This document shows, piece by piece, positions 1 through 9,406 of a stretch of 64,000 nucleotides of DNA; the stretch's first letter is position 1; each line of letters starts with the position of its first letter. Source of the DNA: Polynucleobacter sp. AM-7D1 (GTDB lineage: Bacteria > Pseudomonadota > Gammaproteobacteria > Burkholderiales > Burkholderiaceae); assembly GCF_018688455.1 (NCBI RefSeq), contig NZ_CP061319.1, positions 1,736,001-1,800,000 of the forward strand, written 5' to 3'. The notes under the pieces were generated by a model. It made no database searches. It saw only the letters and a list, made by a program, of their open reading frames with translations, and was not told the origin of the DNA. The position numbers and the translations under genes were made by a program.

Positions 1-2048
1 TGACCAAACGCATCAGCGCTAAAGTTCCCAAGCAATCTAACCGAACCAGCCCCTAGAGTGTCTGAGTAGGTTGTCGGATTTGTATTTGTAGCCCCGAGAG
101 TCACCTTCTGCCCAGTAAAGTCCTGCCGTTGCGCAAGCGTTACTGTCGCACGTTCTGCACCAGTATTTGCCTCGATCATGCGACTGGTCATACCCATAGT
201 CAGCTTATTGTTATCCGCAATACGGTCATTACCCACAAAGTCATTTTCAGCAAAGATCTGACTTATTCCGAAGCCCGCGTATGCTGTATCGAAAACTGGA
301 GTGTAGGTTTGATTCTGATAGGGCGTGTAAACATAAAAAGCTCTTGGTTCCATTGTGAGCAACATGTCGCGCCCAAAGAAACCCTTTAACTCAGCAGCAT
401 CTCTTTCAAATGCCAAGCCTGAATCAAGACTGAATGTGGGTATCGTAAAGCCTTGTACAGCTGGCGCTCCTACAGGGTTATATGGAGTTGCGTTATATGT
501 ATTCGACTGAAAACTCACCTTGGGAGTGATGTAATAACCAGGAGTAATTTGTGGCAGCGCCATAGCACCCTTAATCACCGTTCGATCAGCCTCACTGTAT
601 ATGCCTGGAGCAGTTGCAGCTAAGTTACCGCCAATGTTGTAAGCAAAACGCGTGTAATCCGTTGAAAATGTGGTTGTAGGCCCTGAAGGCAAGGTTATGT
701 ATTTGCCACTAGAGTCCGCCACTGTAGGGGTAAGACGATTGTTATATGTTGCCGTTACACTTGGGAGGATGTTGTAAGGAGACTGGACTGTGACCGTTGG
801 ATCAGGCTGCAATGTCTGGAAAGTCATCGCTCTTGCGGCAACCGTCCAATTACTTAAACTTCCGGTTAAGTTCTTAGTAGTACCAACCTCTTGACGAAAT
901 TGATTGGTAACTGCACCCGCAATACTTTGCGAAAAGTCGGTCGGATAAAGGTTATCTGAAACCCGCGCCACATTGGCATAACCAGTCCAAGCACCAGCAA
1001 TGGGGATACCACCCATACCCAATAAATCACCACTAAAATTCTGTCTTTGCTGCCAGTCATAACGCCAACGATCAGTTCCAGTCTTACGGTCGTAAGGAAG
1101 GTAATCACCCATTAAGTTGCCAGAGTACTGCCGATCCAAAAACTGATACTTAGCGCCTAACTGCACTCCACGTTGGCCCATTACTCGAGGCAGCAATAGC
1201 AAGTCACGATTAGGCGCAATATTGGCGTAGTAAGGCGTCGTCACATCAATACCATTATTGGAGTTATAACCAGCTACCGGTGCCAAAATTCCGGAACGCC
1301 GTTGATTTGATGTTGGTGCGGTGAAGTAAGGAACATAAGCAATGGGTACATCAAAGAATCGCATGACACCGTTTGTACCAACCATTTCTTTTTGTTCGTT
1401 ATCAATCTCAAGCGTACTGGCCGTGAAATACCAATCTAAGTTTTCTGGGGTGCAAGTTGTATAAGTTGCTTTATCAAATACAAATACATCTGAAGTTTCA
1501 ATCGTTAATTTTTTTGCATTGCCACTTGCTCTGTTATCACGCAGTTCGTAATTCGGGGATTCCATTTCACCATTACGAGCATCTACCCGAAAACGTGCCT
1601 TTGGTCCTTTGAAAGATGCGTTACCTTTTGAAAATTCAGTATTACCCAATAAGTTAGCTATATCAGAATCAGGATCATATTTAATTTCATCCGCTTTAAT
1701 CACTGCACCGTTACGACGAATTTGCGCACGTCCTTTTAAGCGCATTTCACGATCGACAATTCCATCAATCGAATCACTGGAAGTAAACGTCAATGCATTA
1801 CCATCAGCGATAGGCTTACCAACCCGTAATTGATCATCCAACTTTAAGACAGTGACATCGCCACGATCGGGGATTAATACGGAGTTAGCAGAGCTACCTA
1901 ATGACTGTGATGAAGGAGGTAAAGGTGCAGGTGCCTGAGCCATACTTAAGTGGGCAAATTGCGACAATGCAACCCCCATCATTACGCGTAGGGTGACAGA
2001 TAAAAAAAGAGGGGCACAAAGGCCAGCGCGACGGCGATAATGACTCAT
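1..2048 (-). CDS. lptD: LPS-assembly protein LptD, 3' end beyond the window
   Basis: The reverse strand reads without a stop from an ATG at 2048 to the window edge, giving about 682 residues of an incomplete gene. LptD is the outer-membrane beta-barrel that inserts lipopolysaccharide into the outer leaflet together with LptE. The N-terminus is signal-peptide-like, with a probable cut after the MAQA segment near residue 40. An OstA/LptA-like jellyroll domain follows, with a TYTTC-PEN-DW motif typical of LptD. The rest is rich in aromatic and Asn/Thr strands, as expected for the barrel. The gene is divergent from amgK across only 32 bp. Family assignment is confident; the C-terminus is not visible. 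Confidence 0.93.
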   Translation of the reverse strand, partial: MSHYRRRAGLCAPLFLSVTLRVMMGVALSQFAHLSMAQAPAPLPPSSQSLGSSANSVLIPDRGDVTVLKLDDQLRVGKPIADGNALTFTSSDSIDGIVDREMRLKGRAQIRRNGAVIKADEIKYDPDSDIANLLGNTEFSKGNASFKGPKARFRVDARNGEMESPNYELRDNRASGNAKKLTIETSDVFVFDKATYTTCTPENLDWYFTASTLEIDNEQKEMVGTNGVMRFFDVPIAYVPYFTAPTSNQRRSGILAPVAGYNSNNGIDVTTPYYANIAPNRDLLLLPRVMGQRGVQLGAKYQFLDRQYSGNLMGDYLPYDRKTGTDRWRYDWQQRQNFSGDLLGMGGIPIAGAWTGYANVARVSDNLYPTDFSQSIAGAVTNQFRQEVGTTKNLTGSLSNWTVAARAMTFQTLQPDPTVTVQSPYNILPSVTATYNNRLTPTVADSSGKYITLPSGPTTTFSTDYTRFAYNIGGNLAATAPGIYSEADRTVIKGAMALPQITPGYYITPKVSFQSNTYNATPYNPVGAPAVQGFTIPTFSLDSGLAFERDAAELKGFFGRDMLLTMEPRAFYVYTPYQNQTYTPVFDTAYAGFGISQIFAENDFVGNDRIADNNKLTMGMTSRMIEANTGAERATVTLAQRQDFTGQKVTLGATNTNPTTYSDTLGAGSVRLLGNFSADAFG

Positions 2049-2063
2049 AGATCCAGACCCCGC

Positions 2064-2070
2064 TATTATA
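2064..2070. promoter_or_regulatory. Overlapping divergent -10 elements for lptD and amgK
   Basis: The 32-bp gap contains CTATTATACG. Read forward it gives TATTAT, 12 bp before the amgK ATG. Read in reverse it gives a perfect TATAAT, 17 bp before the lptD ATG. Each -10 would need a -35 inside the other gene, and I see only weak candidates, such as ATGACT at 2040-2045 for amgK. This is inference from the sequence; no start site is known. Confidence 0.45.
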
Positions 2071-2080
2071 CGAATCGACC

Positions 2081-3082
2081 ATGACTGACTCTCGCTTAGA
2101 CACCCTCCGTAACTGGCTAAAAGGCCTTGAACCTAGCTGGCAATTAGATCTCCCCACTTTAGCCCCCGCCTCGGCAGATGCCAGCTTTCGGCGGTATTTC
2201 CGGATTGAGTCCAAAAACCCGGATTTTCCGACTTTGATCGTGATGGATGCCCCACCCCAACATGAACCCTTAGATGCCTTTATTAAAGTCGATTTATTAC
2301 TTGAAAATGCCGGTTTAAATGTCCCGAAAATTCTAGAAAAAAATGTCGTCGAGGGCTTTCTTTTACTCAACGATCTTGGCACTAAAACTTTCCTTGCAGA
2401 GCTCAATTCTCAGAGTGCGGATCATCTCTACAAAGCTGCGACACATGCTTTAGCACAAATGCAGTTAGCGAGCAAACCCGATGTCCTGCCAAACTATGAT
2501 GAAGCACTTCTACAACGCGAGCTCAATTTATTTCCTGAGTGGTATCTAGGAAAGCATTTGCAGATGGAGTTAACTGAACTTCAAATCTCTCAAATGAAGC
2601 AATCATTCGAACTCATTATTCAAAATAATCTTGCTCAAGCAAAAGTCTACGTTCATCGAGACTATCACTCACGCAATCTGATGATTACCGAAAAAAATAA
2701 TCCCGGTGTTATCGATTTTCAAGATGCAGTTTATGGCCCGATTACTTACGATGCTGCCTCACTCTGGCGTGATGCATACATTGCATGGCCCGAAGAACGC
2801 GTGATAGATTGGGTCATTAAATTTTGGGAAGCTGGCCGCAAAGCAGGATTGCCAATGCCAGATGATTTTGGTCAGTTTTATCGTGACTTCGAGTGGATGG
2901 GCTTGCAGCGGCACCTCAAAATTTTGGGGATTTTTGCAAGGCTATTTCATCGCGATGGTAAAGATGGCTATCTCAAAGATATTCCATTGGTACTCGAGTA
3001 CGCGATTGCAAGCGCAAATCGCTATATTGAATTAAAGCCCTTGGCACATATTTTGGAATCGACACGCTCCAAGCAGAATTAG
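2081..3082 (+). CDS. amgK: N-acetylmuramate/N-acetylglucosamine kinase AmgK
   Basis: This is a 333-residue APH-fold sugar kinase. The catalytic loop HRDYHSRNL lies near residues 191-199 and the metal-binding DFQDA segment near 211-215. AmgK phosphorylates MurNAc (and GlcNAc) at the anomeric position, giving MurNAc-1-phosphate for MurU, so that peptidoglycan recycling bypasses de novo UDP-MurNAc synthesis. The next gene, 12 bp downstream, is murU, which fixes the role beyond a generic phosphotransferase. The same lptD-amgK-murU order is known from pseudomonads. The first ATG is used; it gives a normal full-length start. Confidence 0.9.
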   Translation: MTDSRLDTLRNWLKGLEPSWQLDLPTLAPASADASFRRYFRIESKNPDFPTLIVMDAPPQHEPLDAFIKVDLLLENAGLNVPKILEKNVVEGFLLLNDLGTKTFLAELNSQSADHLYKAATHALAQMQLASKPDVLPNYDEALLQRELNLFPEWYLGKHLQMELTELQISQMKQSFELIIQNNLAQAKVYVHRDYHSRNLMITEKNNPGVIDFQDAVYGPITYDAASLWRDAYIAWPEERVIDWVIKFWEAGRKAGLPMPDDFGQFYRDFEWMGLQRHLKILGIFARLFHRDGKDGYLKDIPLVLEYAIASANRYIELKPLAHILESTRSKQN

Positions 3083-3094
3083 TCATCATCAATC

Positions 3095-3811
3095 ATGAAT
3101 AAGCGCAATCTCGTTCCTTGCTTTTTACTGGCCGCAGGTCGAGGCGAACGCATGCGTCCATTAACGGATGGGTTGCCTAAACCACTCCTCACCATTAAAA
3201 ATAAATCCTTACTCGCTTGGCATTTAGAAGCGCTCAGTGCAGCAAGCATTGAGAATGTAGTGATTAATCATGCTTGGCTAGGCAATAAGATTGAGCAAGC
3301 CCTAGGAAATGGCAGTCAATTTAATTTGAATATTGCCTACTCTCCAGAAACTATCGCCTTAGAAACAGCAGGCGGTATTTGTAAAGCACTCCCCTTGCTG
3401 AACCCTAGCGATTATTTCTTGGTGATTAATGGGGATGTTTTTAGCCCAAATCTACCGATTGCACAGCTTTTGGAGCAAGTTTCCAGTTTACGAAGCATGC
3501 CAAATCAACCTTTGGCACATCTTTTGATGGTTCCCAACCCAGTTCAGCACCCTGAGGGGGACTTTTATCTCAAAGGATCCCAAGTAGCTTCCGAATCCCT
3601 GGCCGATTCCGAAAAACTGACTTTTTCCGGCATCGGCATCTACCATCGAGACCTTTTTAAAGATCTGGAGTTGGATGTACCTACTAAGTTAGCCCCACTC
3701 CTCAGGGAGGCTATGGCCAAAAATCGAGTGTCTGGTGAAAAATATGCCGGTCCGTGGCACGATGTAGGTACACCTCAACGATTACAAGAGCTCAATGCAG
3801 CGCATGAATAA
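3095..3811 (+). CDS. murU: N-acetylmuramate alpha-1-phosphate uridylyltransferase MurU
   Basis: This is a 238-residue nucleotidyltransferase. The N-terminal signature LAAGRGERMRPLT...PKPLL (about residues 12-33) binds the nucleotide and activates the sugar phosphate, and a G-D-VF segment near residue 112 supplies the metal-binding Asp. It converts MurNAc-1-P and UTP to UDP-MurNAc. It directly follows amgK, and its stop overlaps the probable pepP start, suggesting co-translation. A generic glucose-1-phosphate nucleotidyltransferase is the alternative, but the length and the pairing with AmgK favour MurU. Confidence 0.88.
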   Translation: MNKRNLVPCFLLAAGRGERMRPLTDGLPKPLLTIKNKSLLAWHLEALSAASIENVVINHAWLGNKIEQALGNGSQFNLNIAYSPETIALETAGGICKALPLLNPSDYFLVINGDVFSPNLPIAQLLEQVSSLRSMPNQPLAHLLMVPNPVQHPEGDFYLKGSQVASESLADSEKLTFSGIGIYHRDLFKDLELDVPTKLAPLLREAMAKNRVSGEKYAGPWHDVGTPQRLQELNAAHE

Positions 3812-5174
3812 GTCCACTATTTACCAACAACGCCGGGTTGAACTTGCAAAGCTGATCTGCGCCAAAACTAGCGGTGGCATTGCCATCATCACTACAGCAC
3901 CTGAGACTGCGCGCAATCGCGATAGCGAGTTTCCTTATCGTCACGACAGCGATTTTTTCTACCTCACTGGTTTTGAAGAGCCAGGTGCAACGCTCGTATT
4001 AAAGATTGCGGGATCAACATCACAAGCACAACTGGAATCACATCTCTTTTGCAGACCCAAAGATGCAGAGCGTGAGATTTGGGATGGCATTCGTTTAGGA
4101 CCAGATGCTGCACCCTCAATCTTGGGCGTGGAATATGCCTACAGTAATCATGAGCTAGATAAAAAACTGGGTGAGTTATTGGCAGATCAAGATGCGGTCT
4201 ACATTCGTCTTTCAGAAAGCGCTGAAACAGATCGTCGCTTACGTCATTGGATGAAACAAGTACGGTCTCAGGCACGTGCTGGTGTTAACCCACCATCCGA
4301 GTTTCATGATGTAGAAAGTTTGATTCATGAAATGCGTCTCTTTAAAGATGCTCATGAAATCGATATCATGCGCCGCGCCGCCCAAATTTCTGCACGCGCC
4401 CACATTCGTGCCATGCAAACCTGCAAACCTGGTATGCGTGAATATCATCTCGAAGCTGAGCTTCTTCATGAATTCCGCTATAGCGGTGCGCAAAGCGTTG
4501 CATACAACAGCATTGTTGCTGGTGGTGCCAACTCCTGCATTCTGCATTACCGCGCTGGCGATGCCGAACTGCGTAGCGGTGATCTCTGTTTGATAGATGC
4601 CGGTTGCGAGCTGGATGGCTACGCTTCAGATATTACCCGTACATTTCCAGTAAATGGTCGGTTCACAGGGCCGCAACGCGCGCTGTATGACATCACCCTA
4701 GCATCACAAGAGGCAGCAATTGCAGCAACCAAACCTGGCAATACATTTATGCAGCCACATGAGGCAGCGTTAAAGGTGCTCACTCAAGGCCTGATTGATG
4801 AGAAGCTTCTCAAGCTTGCAGAAGTAGGTTCTTTAGATAATGCAATTGAGGCTGGCGCCTATCGTCGCTTCTATATGCACCGCACCTCGCACTGGTTGGG
4901 CATGGATGTTCACGATGTCGGCTCGTATCGCGAACCACTCAGTACATCAACAGATTCCGCTGAAAAACCATGGCGCATTCTTAAATCTGGCATAGTCCTC
5001 ACCATTGAGCCAGGCCTATACGTTCGCCCAGCAGATGATGTCGATGAACGCTTCTGGAATATTGGCATCCGCATTGAAGATGATGCAGTAGTGAATGACT
5101 CAGGATGTGAATTGATTTCTCGCGGCGTACCAGTCAAAGCCGATGAGATTGAAGCACTGATGAAGAATAATTAA
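3804..5174 (+). CDS. pepP: Xaa-Pro aminopeptidase (aminopeptidase P)
   Basis: This is an M24-family metallopeptidase of 456 residues from the ATG at 3804. That start overlaps the murU stop (ATGAATAA) and is preferred over the ATG three codons upstream. The N-terminal AMP_N domain covers about residues 1-135. The pita-bread catalytic domain shows the dinuclear metal ligands in order: Asp in LIDAGCELDGY (about 264), Asp in SDITRTF (about 275), His in HRTSHWLG (about 362), Glu in TIEPGLY (about 401) and Glu in IRIEDD (about 424). It removes N-terminal residues that precede proline in the cytoplasm. Length matches E. coli PepP. Confidence 0.93.
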   Translation: MNKSTIYQQRRVELAKLICAKTSGGIAIITTAPETARNRDSEFPYRHDSDFFYLTGFEEPGATLVLKIAGSTSQAQLESHLFCRPKDAEREIWDGIRLGPDAAPSILGVEYAYSNHELDKKLGELLADQDAVYIRLSESAETDRRLRHWMKQVRSQARAGVNPPSEFHDVESLIHEMRLFKDAHEIDIMRRAAQISARAHIRAMQTCKPGMREYHLEAELLHEFRYSGAQSVAYNSIVAGGANSCILHYRAGDAELRSGDLCLIDAGCELDGYASDITRTFPVNGRFTGPQRALYDITLASQEAAIAATKPGNTFMQPHEAALKVLTQGLIDEKLLKLAEVGSLDNAIEAGAYRRFYMHRTSHWLGMDVHDVGSYREPLSTSTDSAEKPWRILKSGIVLTIEPGLYVRPADDVDERFWNIGIRIEDDAVVNDSGCELISRGVPVKADEIEALMKNN

Positions 5175-5184
5175 GTTGCGAAGC

Positions 5185-6342
5185 ATGTCAGCAAAGAGCT
5201 TCGATATTTTGATTCAAGGTGGTGGACCAGTTGGTCTAGCCTGCACAGCATGGTGCTTGCAAAAATTTCCAGAAGCTAAGATTGTCTTGCTCGATCGCAA
5301 CCCTATGAATGATGCTGATTTAGCTGCTGCCGATAGCAGAGGGATAGCCTTATCACACGGTAGCAAAATCTTGCTAGACACCATTAGCGCATGGCCTACA
5401 GATTGTGCGGACATTCATCGAGTTCATGTTTCACAAGCAGGTCGTTTTGGCCGCGCTCTGATGACTCGCGAAGAGCTTGGGCAAGATGCTCTAGGTCACA
5501 TCGTTCGTTATCGAGATATTCATCTCACACTGCGTCAGGCTTTAAGAGTCATTCAAACAAAGAGTCCCAATTTTGTTTGGGAGCACATCAATGCCGATAC
5601 CGATACTTCACATATTCAAGCCAAATGCGTAGTGCATGCTGAAGGCGGTTTATTTAAAACCCAAGATTGGGTTGAGTCCGGCCGAGACTATGAGCAATCC
5701 GCTTTAGTCGGCTTAGTCGAGGTTGAGAATGAAGCGCCCCATCAAGCATGGGAACGCTTTACTTCCGAAGGGCCTTTAGCAGTTCTGCCGAGTCACTATG
5801 GTCGCAATATTCTGAATCTGGTTTGGTGTGGAACGCCAAACTCTTCACAAGCACGTCTTGCTTTAAGTGATGCTGATTTTCTAAAGAGCCTGCAATCCGA
5901 GTTTGGTTCGCGTATTGGTCAGTTCCTCAAAATCCAAGATCGTCGTCTATATGAGTTGGGCCTCAACTACCGTAAAGAAATTACTCAGGACAATGAAGTT
6001 TGGATTGGTAATGCCGCCCAAACTTTGCATCCCGTTGCAGGGCAAGGGCTTAACCTTGGATTAAGGGATGCCTATCTCCTGGCTGAAAAACTCAGCATCC
6101 TCTTCTCCAAATCTGAAGATCAAAAAACTGTAACGGCCATTGAGGCAACATTGCAGGACTATGCTCTAAGCCGTAAGATCGATCGATCCGCCACTATTGG
6201 TTTGACCGACTTCATGGCCAGAATCTTCACCTCCAATCTATTTCCCATTGTGGTCGGCCGTGGGTTGGCTTTATCGGCCCTCCAGTGGCTCCCGCCAGTT
6301 AAAACAGCCTTAGCCCGGCAGATGATGTTTGGCAGGCGCTAA
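5185..6342 (+). CDS. ubiH: UbiH-type FAD-dependent ubiquinone-biosynthesis hydroxylase
   Basis: This is a 385-residue FAD monooxygenase of the UbiH/UbiF/VisC family. An N-terminal GGGPVG dinucleotide loop lies near residues 11-16, and the C-terminal FAD motif GNAAQTLHPVAGQGLNLGLRD lies near 275. The Ala-Gln-Thr form of that motif is characteristic of UbiH rather than UbiF. It hydroxylates the aromatic ring of ubiquinone precursors. I chose the ATG at 5185 over a TTG at 5176; it starts 11 bp after the pepP stop. Which ring position it acts on in this organism cannot be read from sequence; beta-proteobacteria vary in hydroxylase sets. Confidence 0.82.
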   Translation: MSAKSFDILIQGGGPVGLACTAWCLQKFPEAKIVLLDRNPMNDADLAAADSRGIALSHGSKILLDTISAWPTDCADIHRVHVSQAGRFGRALMTREELGQDALGHIVRYRDIHLTLRQALRVIQTKSPNFVWEHINADTDTSHIQAKCVVHAEGGLFKTQDWVESGRDYEQSALVGLVEVENEAPHQAWERFTSEGPLAVLPSHYGRNILNLVWCGTPNSSQARLALSDADFLKSLQSEFGSRIGQFLKIQDRRLYELGLNYRKEITQDNEVWIGNAAQTLHPVAGQGLNLGLRDAYLLAEKLSILFSKSEDQKTVTAIEATLQDYALSRKIDRSATIGLTDFMARIFTSNLFPIVVGRGLALSALQWLPPVKTALARQMMFGRR

Positions 6343-6396
6343 GAGGCTTAAATAGCCTCCAAAATACAAGCATTCATCATTTGATCTAAATCATGG

Positions 6397-6421
6397 AATC
6401 TGCCTATTTTTTAGGCAGATT
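6397..6421. terminator. Perfect 10-bp hairpin between ubiH and dusB
   Basis: Arms AATCTGCCTA and TAGGCAGATT are exact reverse complements around a five-T loop. Only a short TTTA follows, so it is a weak intrinsic terminator for the amgK-to-ubiH unit at best. A smaller hairpin, GAGGCT/AGCCTC, sits at 6342-6358. Both lie between ubiH and the putative dusB promoter. Confidence 0.45.
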
Positions 6422-6433
6422 TATGCTGAGTTG

Positions 6434-6442
6434 TGCTAAAGT
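6434..6442 (+). promoter_or_regulatory. Putative extended -10 promoter of dusB-fis
   Basis: TGC-TAAAGT fits an extended -10 element and is followed by GACACCC. It lies about 50 bp before the dusB ATG. No good -35 is visible, because that position falls in the 6397-6421 hairpin. This is motif inspection only. Confidence 0.35.
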
Positions 6443-6490
6443 GACACCCTTTCCCAAGCTCTAGAAGCCCTCCAGAATTCAGCCCACCCC

Positions 6491-7507
6491 ATGAAGATCG
6501 GCCCACACCTTCTCGCGAATAGATTATTTGTTGCCCCAATGGCAGGGGTAACGGATCGCCCTTTTCGCCAGCTCTGTAAAAAGCTTGGTGCCGGCTATGC
6601 CGTATCCGAAATGATTGCCTCTAACGCTTTGCTGTGGAAAAGTGAGAAAACCCAGCGTCGCGCTAATCACCAAGGTGAATTTAAGCCAATTGCAGTCCAA
6701 ATCGCTGGTGCCGATCCCAAGATGATGGCGGCGGCAGCCAAACTCAATGTCGATCATGGTGCCCAGATCATTGATATTAATATGGGTTGCCCAGCTAAAA
6801 AGGTATGCAATGTTGCAGCTGGTTCTGCACTGTTAAGGGACGAGCCTTTGGTGCAGCAAATTTTGGAAGCCGTAGTTCAGGCAGTGGGCGTAGGTCCTGA
6901 TGCGGTTCCTGTGACCTTAAAGATTCGGACAGGCTGGGATCGCGAACATAAAAATGCGATTGATATTGCACGTCTGGCTGAAAAATCTGGCATCTCCATG
7001 TTGACCGTACATGGTCGTACAAAAGCCGACCTTTATCACGGTGAGGCGGAGTACGAAACGATTACCGCAGTGAAGAATAGTGTTGCCATCCCAGTGGTTG
7101 CTAATGGCGATATCACTACTCCAGAAAAAGCAGCATTTGTTTTAAAAGAAACTAACGCTGATGCCATCATGATTGGTCGTGCTGCCCAAGGACGTCCCTG
7201 GATATTTCGTGAAATCAATTATTTTCTGGAAACAGGGGGCAAATTACCCACACCGCAGATCAATGAAATTCAAGAAATTATGAATGCCCATCTCATCGAT
7301 CACTATGAGTTCTATGGCGAGTATGTTGGCTTACGCACAGCGCGTAAGCATATTGGCTGGTACTGCAAAGGCTTACGTGACTCCCATGCCTTCCGCCAAA
7401 GAATGAATACTGCCGATGATTGCAAAACCCAATTACAAATGGTGAATGATTTTTTCAATGAAATGAAATCCCATTCTGATCGTTTGTTATTTTTAGAAGC
7501 AGCCTAA
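6491..7507 (+). CDS. dusB: tRNA-dihydrouridine synthase B
   Basis: This is a 338-residue FMN-dependent TIM-barrel enzyme that reduces uridine to dihydrouridine in the tRNA D-loop. The Dus signatures are present: APMAGVTDRPFR near residue 16, the catalytic-Cys segment MGCPAKKV near 98, HGRTKADLYHG near 174 and NGDI near 204. It precedes fis by 24 bp, the classic dusB-fis operon shared by beta- and gamma-proteobacteria. No clear Shine-Dalgarno sequence precedes the ATG (the upstream bases are CAGCCCACCCC), so expression may depend on other leader features. The first ATG fits the family length. Confidence 0.95.
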   Translation: MKIGPHLLANRLFVAPMAGVTDRPFRQLCKKLGAGYAVSEMIASNALLWKSEKTQRRANHQGEFKPIAVQIAGADPKMMAAAAKLNVDHGAQIIDINMGCPAKKVCNVAAGSALLRDEPLVQQILEAVVQAVGVGPDAVPVTLKIRTGWDREHKNAIDIARLAEKSGISMLTVHGRTKADLYHGEAEYETITAVKNSVAIPVVANGDITTPEKAAFVLKETNADAIMIGRAAQGRPWIFREINYFLETGGKLPTPQINEIQEIMNAHLIDHYEFYGEYVGLRTARKHIGWYCKGLRDSHAFRQRMNTADDCKTQLQMVNDFFNEMKSHSDRLLFLEAA

Positions 7508-7531
7508 TTTAGTTTTTTATTTAATTTATCC

Positions 7532-7771
7532 ATGACAAATAAGCACCCCATCACAGAATGCATTGAGACCCAACTCCAACGTTATTTGGATGATCTCAAA
7601 GGAACCCCTCCGTCTAACTTATATGAAATGGTTCTAGCAGTTGTTGAAAAACCGATGCTGGAGTTAGTCATGCAGCATGCAAAGCAGAATCAATCTTTGG
7701 CTGCGCAGTATCTTGGCATCAACCGCAATACGCTTCACAAGAAATTGGTTGAACACCAACTCCTGAAATAA
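7532..7771 (+). CDS. fis: Fis-family DNA-binding protein
   Basis: This 79-residue protein has a C-terminal helix-turn-helix, LAAQYLGINRNTLHKKL (about residues 57-73), the hallmark of Fis. Fis bends DNA, organises the nucleoid and modulates rRNA and growth-phase promoters. It is shorter than the 98-residue E. coli Fis, as is usual in beta-proteobacteria, lacking most of the N-terminal beta-hairpin that contacts invertases. It is co-transcribed with dusB by position. No promoter is obvious in the 24-bp gap. Confidence 0.92.
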   Translation: MTNKHPITECIETQLQRYLDDLKGTPPSNLYEMVLAVVEKPMLELVMQHAKQNQSLAAQYLGINRNTLHKKLVEHQLLK

Positions 7772-7819
7772 GCTGGGCCCCATACGTAAATTCTTTATTA
7801 ATTCAACCTTCTGAAAAAT

Positions 7820-9400
7820 ATGATCCGCACAGCCCTACTCTCTGTTTCCGATAAAAATGGCATTGTGCCGTTCGCTAAAGCCCTTCATGAGCAAGGTATC
7901 AAACTCATTTCTACTGGTGGTACTGCAAAGCTGTTAGCTGCAAATAATTTACCTGTAGTGGAAGTATCTTCACTCACTAAGTTCCCAGAGATGTTGGATG
8001 GCCGCGTAAAGACCTTACATCCTATGGTGCATGGTGGCTTGTTGGCTCGTCGAGACTTCCCTGAGCATATGGCTGCTTTGAAAGAACATGGTATCGATAC
8101 GATCGACATGCTAGTTATTAATCTCTATCCGTTTAATGAGACCGTTGCTAAAGCCGATTGCTCATTTGAAGATGCGGTTGAAAATATTGATATTGGTGGC
8201 CCAGCCATGTTGCGTGCTGCTGCTAAGAATCATCAAGATGTGACGGTACTCATTTCACCAGAAGACTACGCGCCTGTACTTGAAGAAATGAGAGGCAATC
8301 AGAACGTGGTTTCCTATAAAACTAATTTAGCTCTAGCTAAAAAGGTATTTGCCCATACCGCTCAATACGACGGCGCGATTGCCAATTATTTATCTGCATT
8401 AGGTGATGAGCTCGATCACAAGAAACGTTCTGCCTATCCAGAAACCTTACACCTTGCCTTTGAAAAAGTACAAGAGATGCGTTATGGGGAGAACCCACAC
8501 CAATCAGCTGCTTTTTATAAAGATATCCATCCAGTCGATGGTGCGCTTGCCAATTACAAGCAACTACAAGGTAAAGAACTCTCCTACAACAACATCGCTG
8601 ATGCTGACTCTGCCTGGGAATGCGTCAAGAGCTTCACTGGCAGTACTGGTGGTGCCGCAGCCTGCGTCATTATTAAGCATGCCAACCCTTGCGGCGTAGC
8701 TGTTGCAGCTAACGGCCTCGAGGCTTATCAAAAAGCATTTAAAACCGACCCAAGCTCTGCCTTCGGTGGAATTATTGCCCTCAATGTGCCATGTGACGGT
8801 GCCGCAGCTGAGGCAATTTCCAAGCAGTTTGTAGAAGTATTAATTGCGCCTAGTTTTAGCGATGAAGCAAAGGCTATATTTGCTGCTAAACAAAATGTGC
8901 GTCTCTTAGAGATTCCTCTGGGCACTGCATTTAATACTTTTGACTTCAAACGCGTTGGCGGCGGATTGCTAGTTCAGTCTCCTGATGCGAAGAACGTCCT
9001 TGAAAACGAAATGCGTGTTGTAAGTAAGCGTCTTCCAACTCCAAGCGAAATGCACGACATGATGTTTGCATGGCGTGTTGCCAAGTTTGTGAAGTCAAAT
9101 GCGATTGTGTATTGCGCTAAGGGCATGACTCTCGGTATTGGCGCTGGACAAATGAGCCGCGTCGATTCCGCTCGAATGGCGAGCATTAAGGCAGAGAACG
9201 CAGGTCTGAGCCTCAAAGGCTCCGCAGTTGCTAGCGATGCCTTCTTCCCATTCAGAGATGGCTTGGATGTCGTTGTAAATGGTGGTGCAAGCTGCGCCAT
9301 CCAGCCTGGTGGCAGCATGCGTGATGATGAAATTATTGCAGCGGCCAATGAGCATGGCATTGCTATGATCTTTACTGGCACACGTCACTTCCGACACTAA
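7820..9400 (+). CDS. purH: Bifunctional AICAR transformylase/IMP cyclohydrolase PurH
   Basis: This 526-residue protein catalyses the last two steps of IMP synthesis. The N-terminal MGS-like cyclohydrolase domain (about 1-150) shows LISTGGTAK and [14 protein letters not shown]. The C-terminal transformylase domain shows YGENPHQ near 222 and a conserved KHANPCGVA near 285. Length matches the E. coli enzyme of 529. A 48-bp gap separates it from fis and only 6 bp separates it from ruvC, so purH may lead a purH-ruvCAB transcript. The start is the only ATG consistent with the family N-terminus. Confidence 0.97.
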   Translation: MIRTALLSVSDKNGIVPFAKALHEQGIKLISTGGTAKLLAANNLPVVEVSSLTKFPEMLDGRVKTLHPMVHGGLLARRDFPEHMAALKEHGIDTIDMLVINLYPFNETVAKADCSFEDAVENIDIGGPAMLRAAAKNHQDVTVLISPEDYAPVLEEMRGNQNVVSYKTNLALAKKVFAHTAQYDGAIANYLSALGDELDHKKRSAYPETLHLAFEKVQEMRYGENPHQSAAFYKDIHPVDGALANYKQLQGKELSYNNIADADSAWECVKSFTGSTGGAAACVIIKHANPCGVAVAANGLEAYQKAFKTDPSSAFGGIIALNVPCDGAAAEAISKQFVEVLIAPSFSDEAKAIFAAKQNVRLLEIPLGTAFNTFDFKRVGGGLLVQSPDAKNVLENEMRVVSKRLPTPSEMHDMMFAWRVAKFVKSNAIVYCAKGMTLGIGAGQMSRVDSARMASIKAENAGLSLKGSAVASDAFFPFRDGLDVVVNGGASCAIQPGGSMRDDEIIAAANEHGIAMIFTGTRHFRH

Positions 9401-9406
9401 GCACTC

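Noticed and set aside
1894-2406. A 170-codon minus-strand open frame across the lptD/amgK junction
   Set aside because: It runs antisense to amgK and out of frame with lptD. It has no recognisable domain and both real genes are well supported.
8974-9397. Two long antisense open frames in purH
   Set aside because: They overlap each other and a conserved catalytic gene; typical shadows of its codon use.
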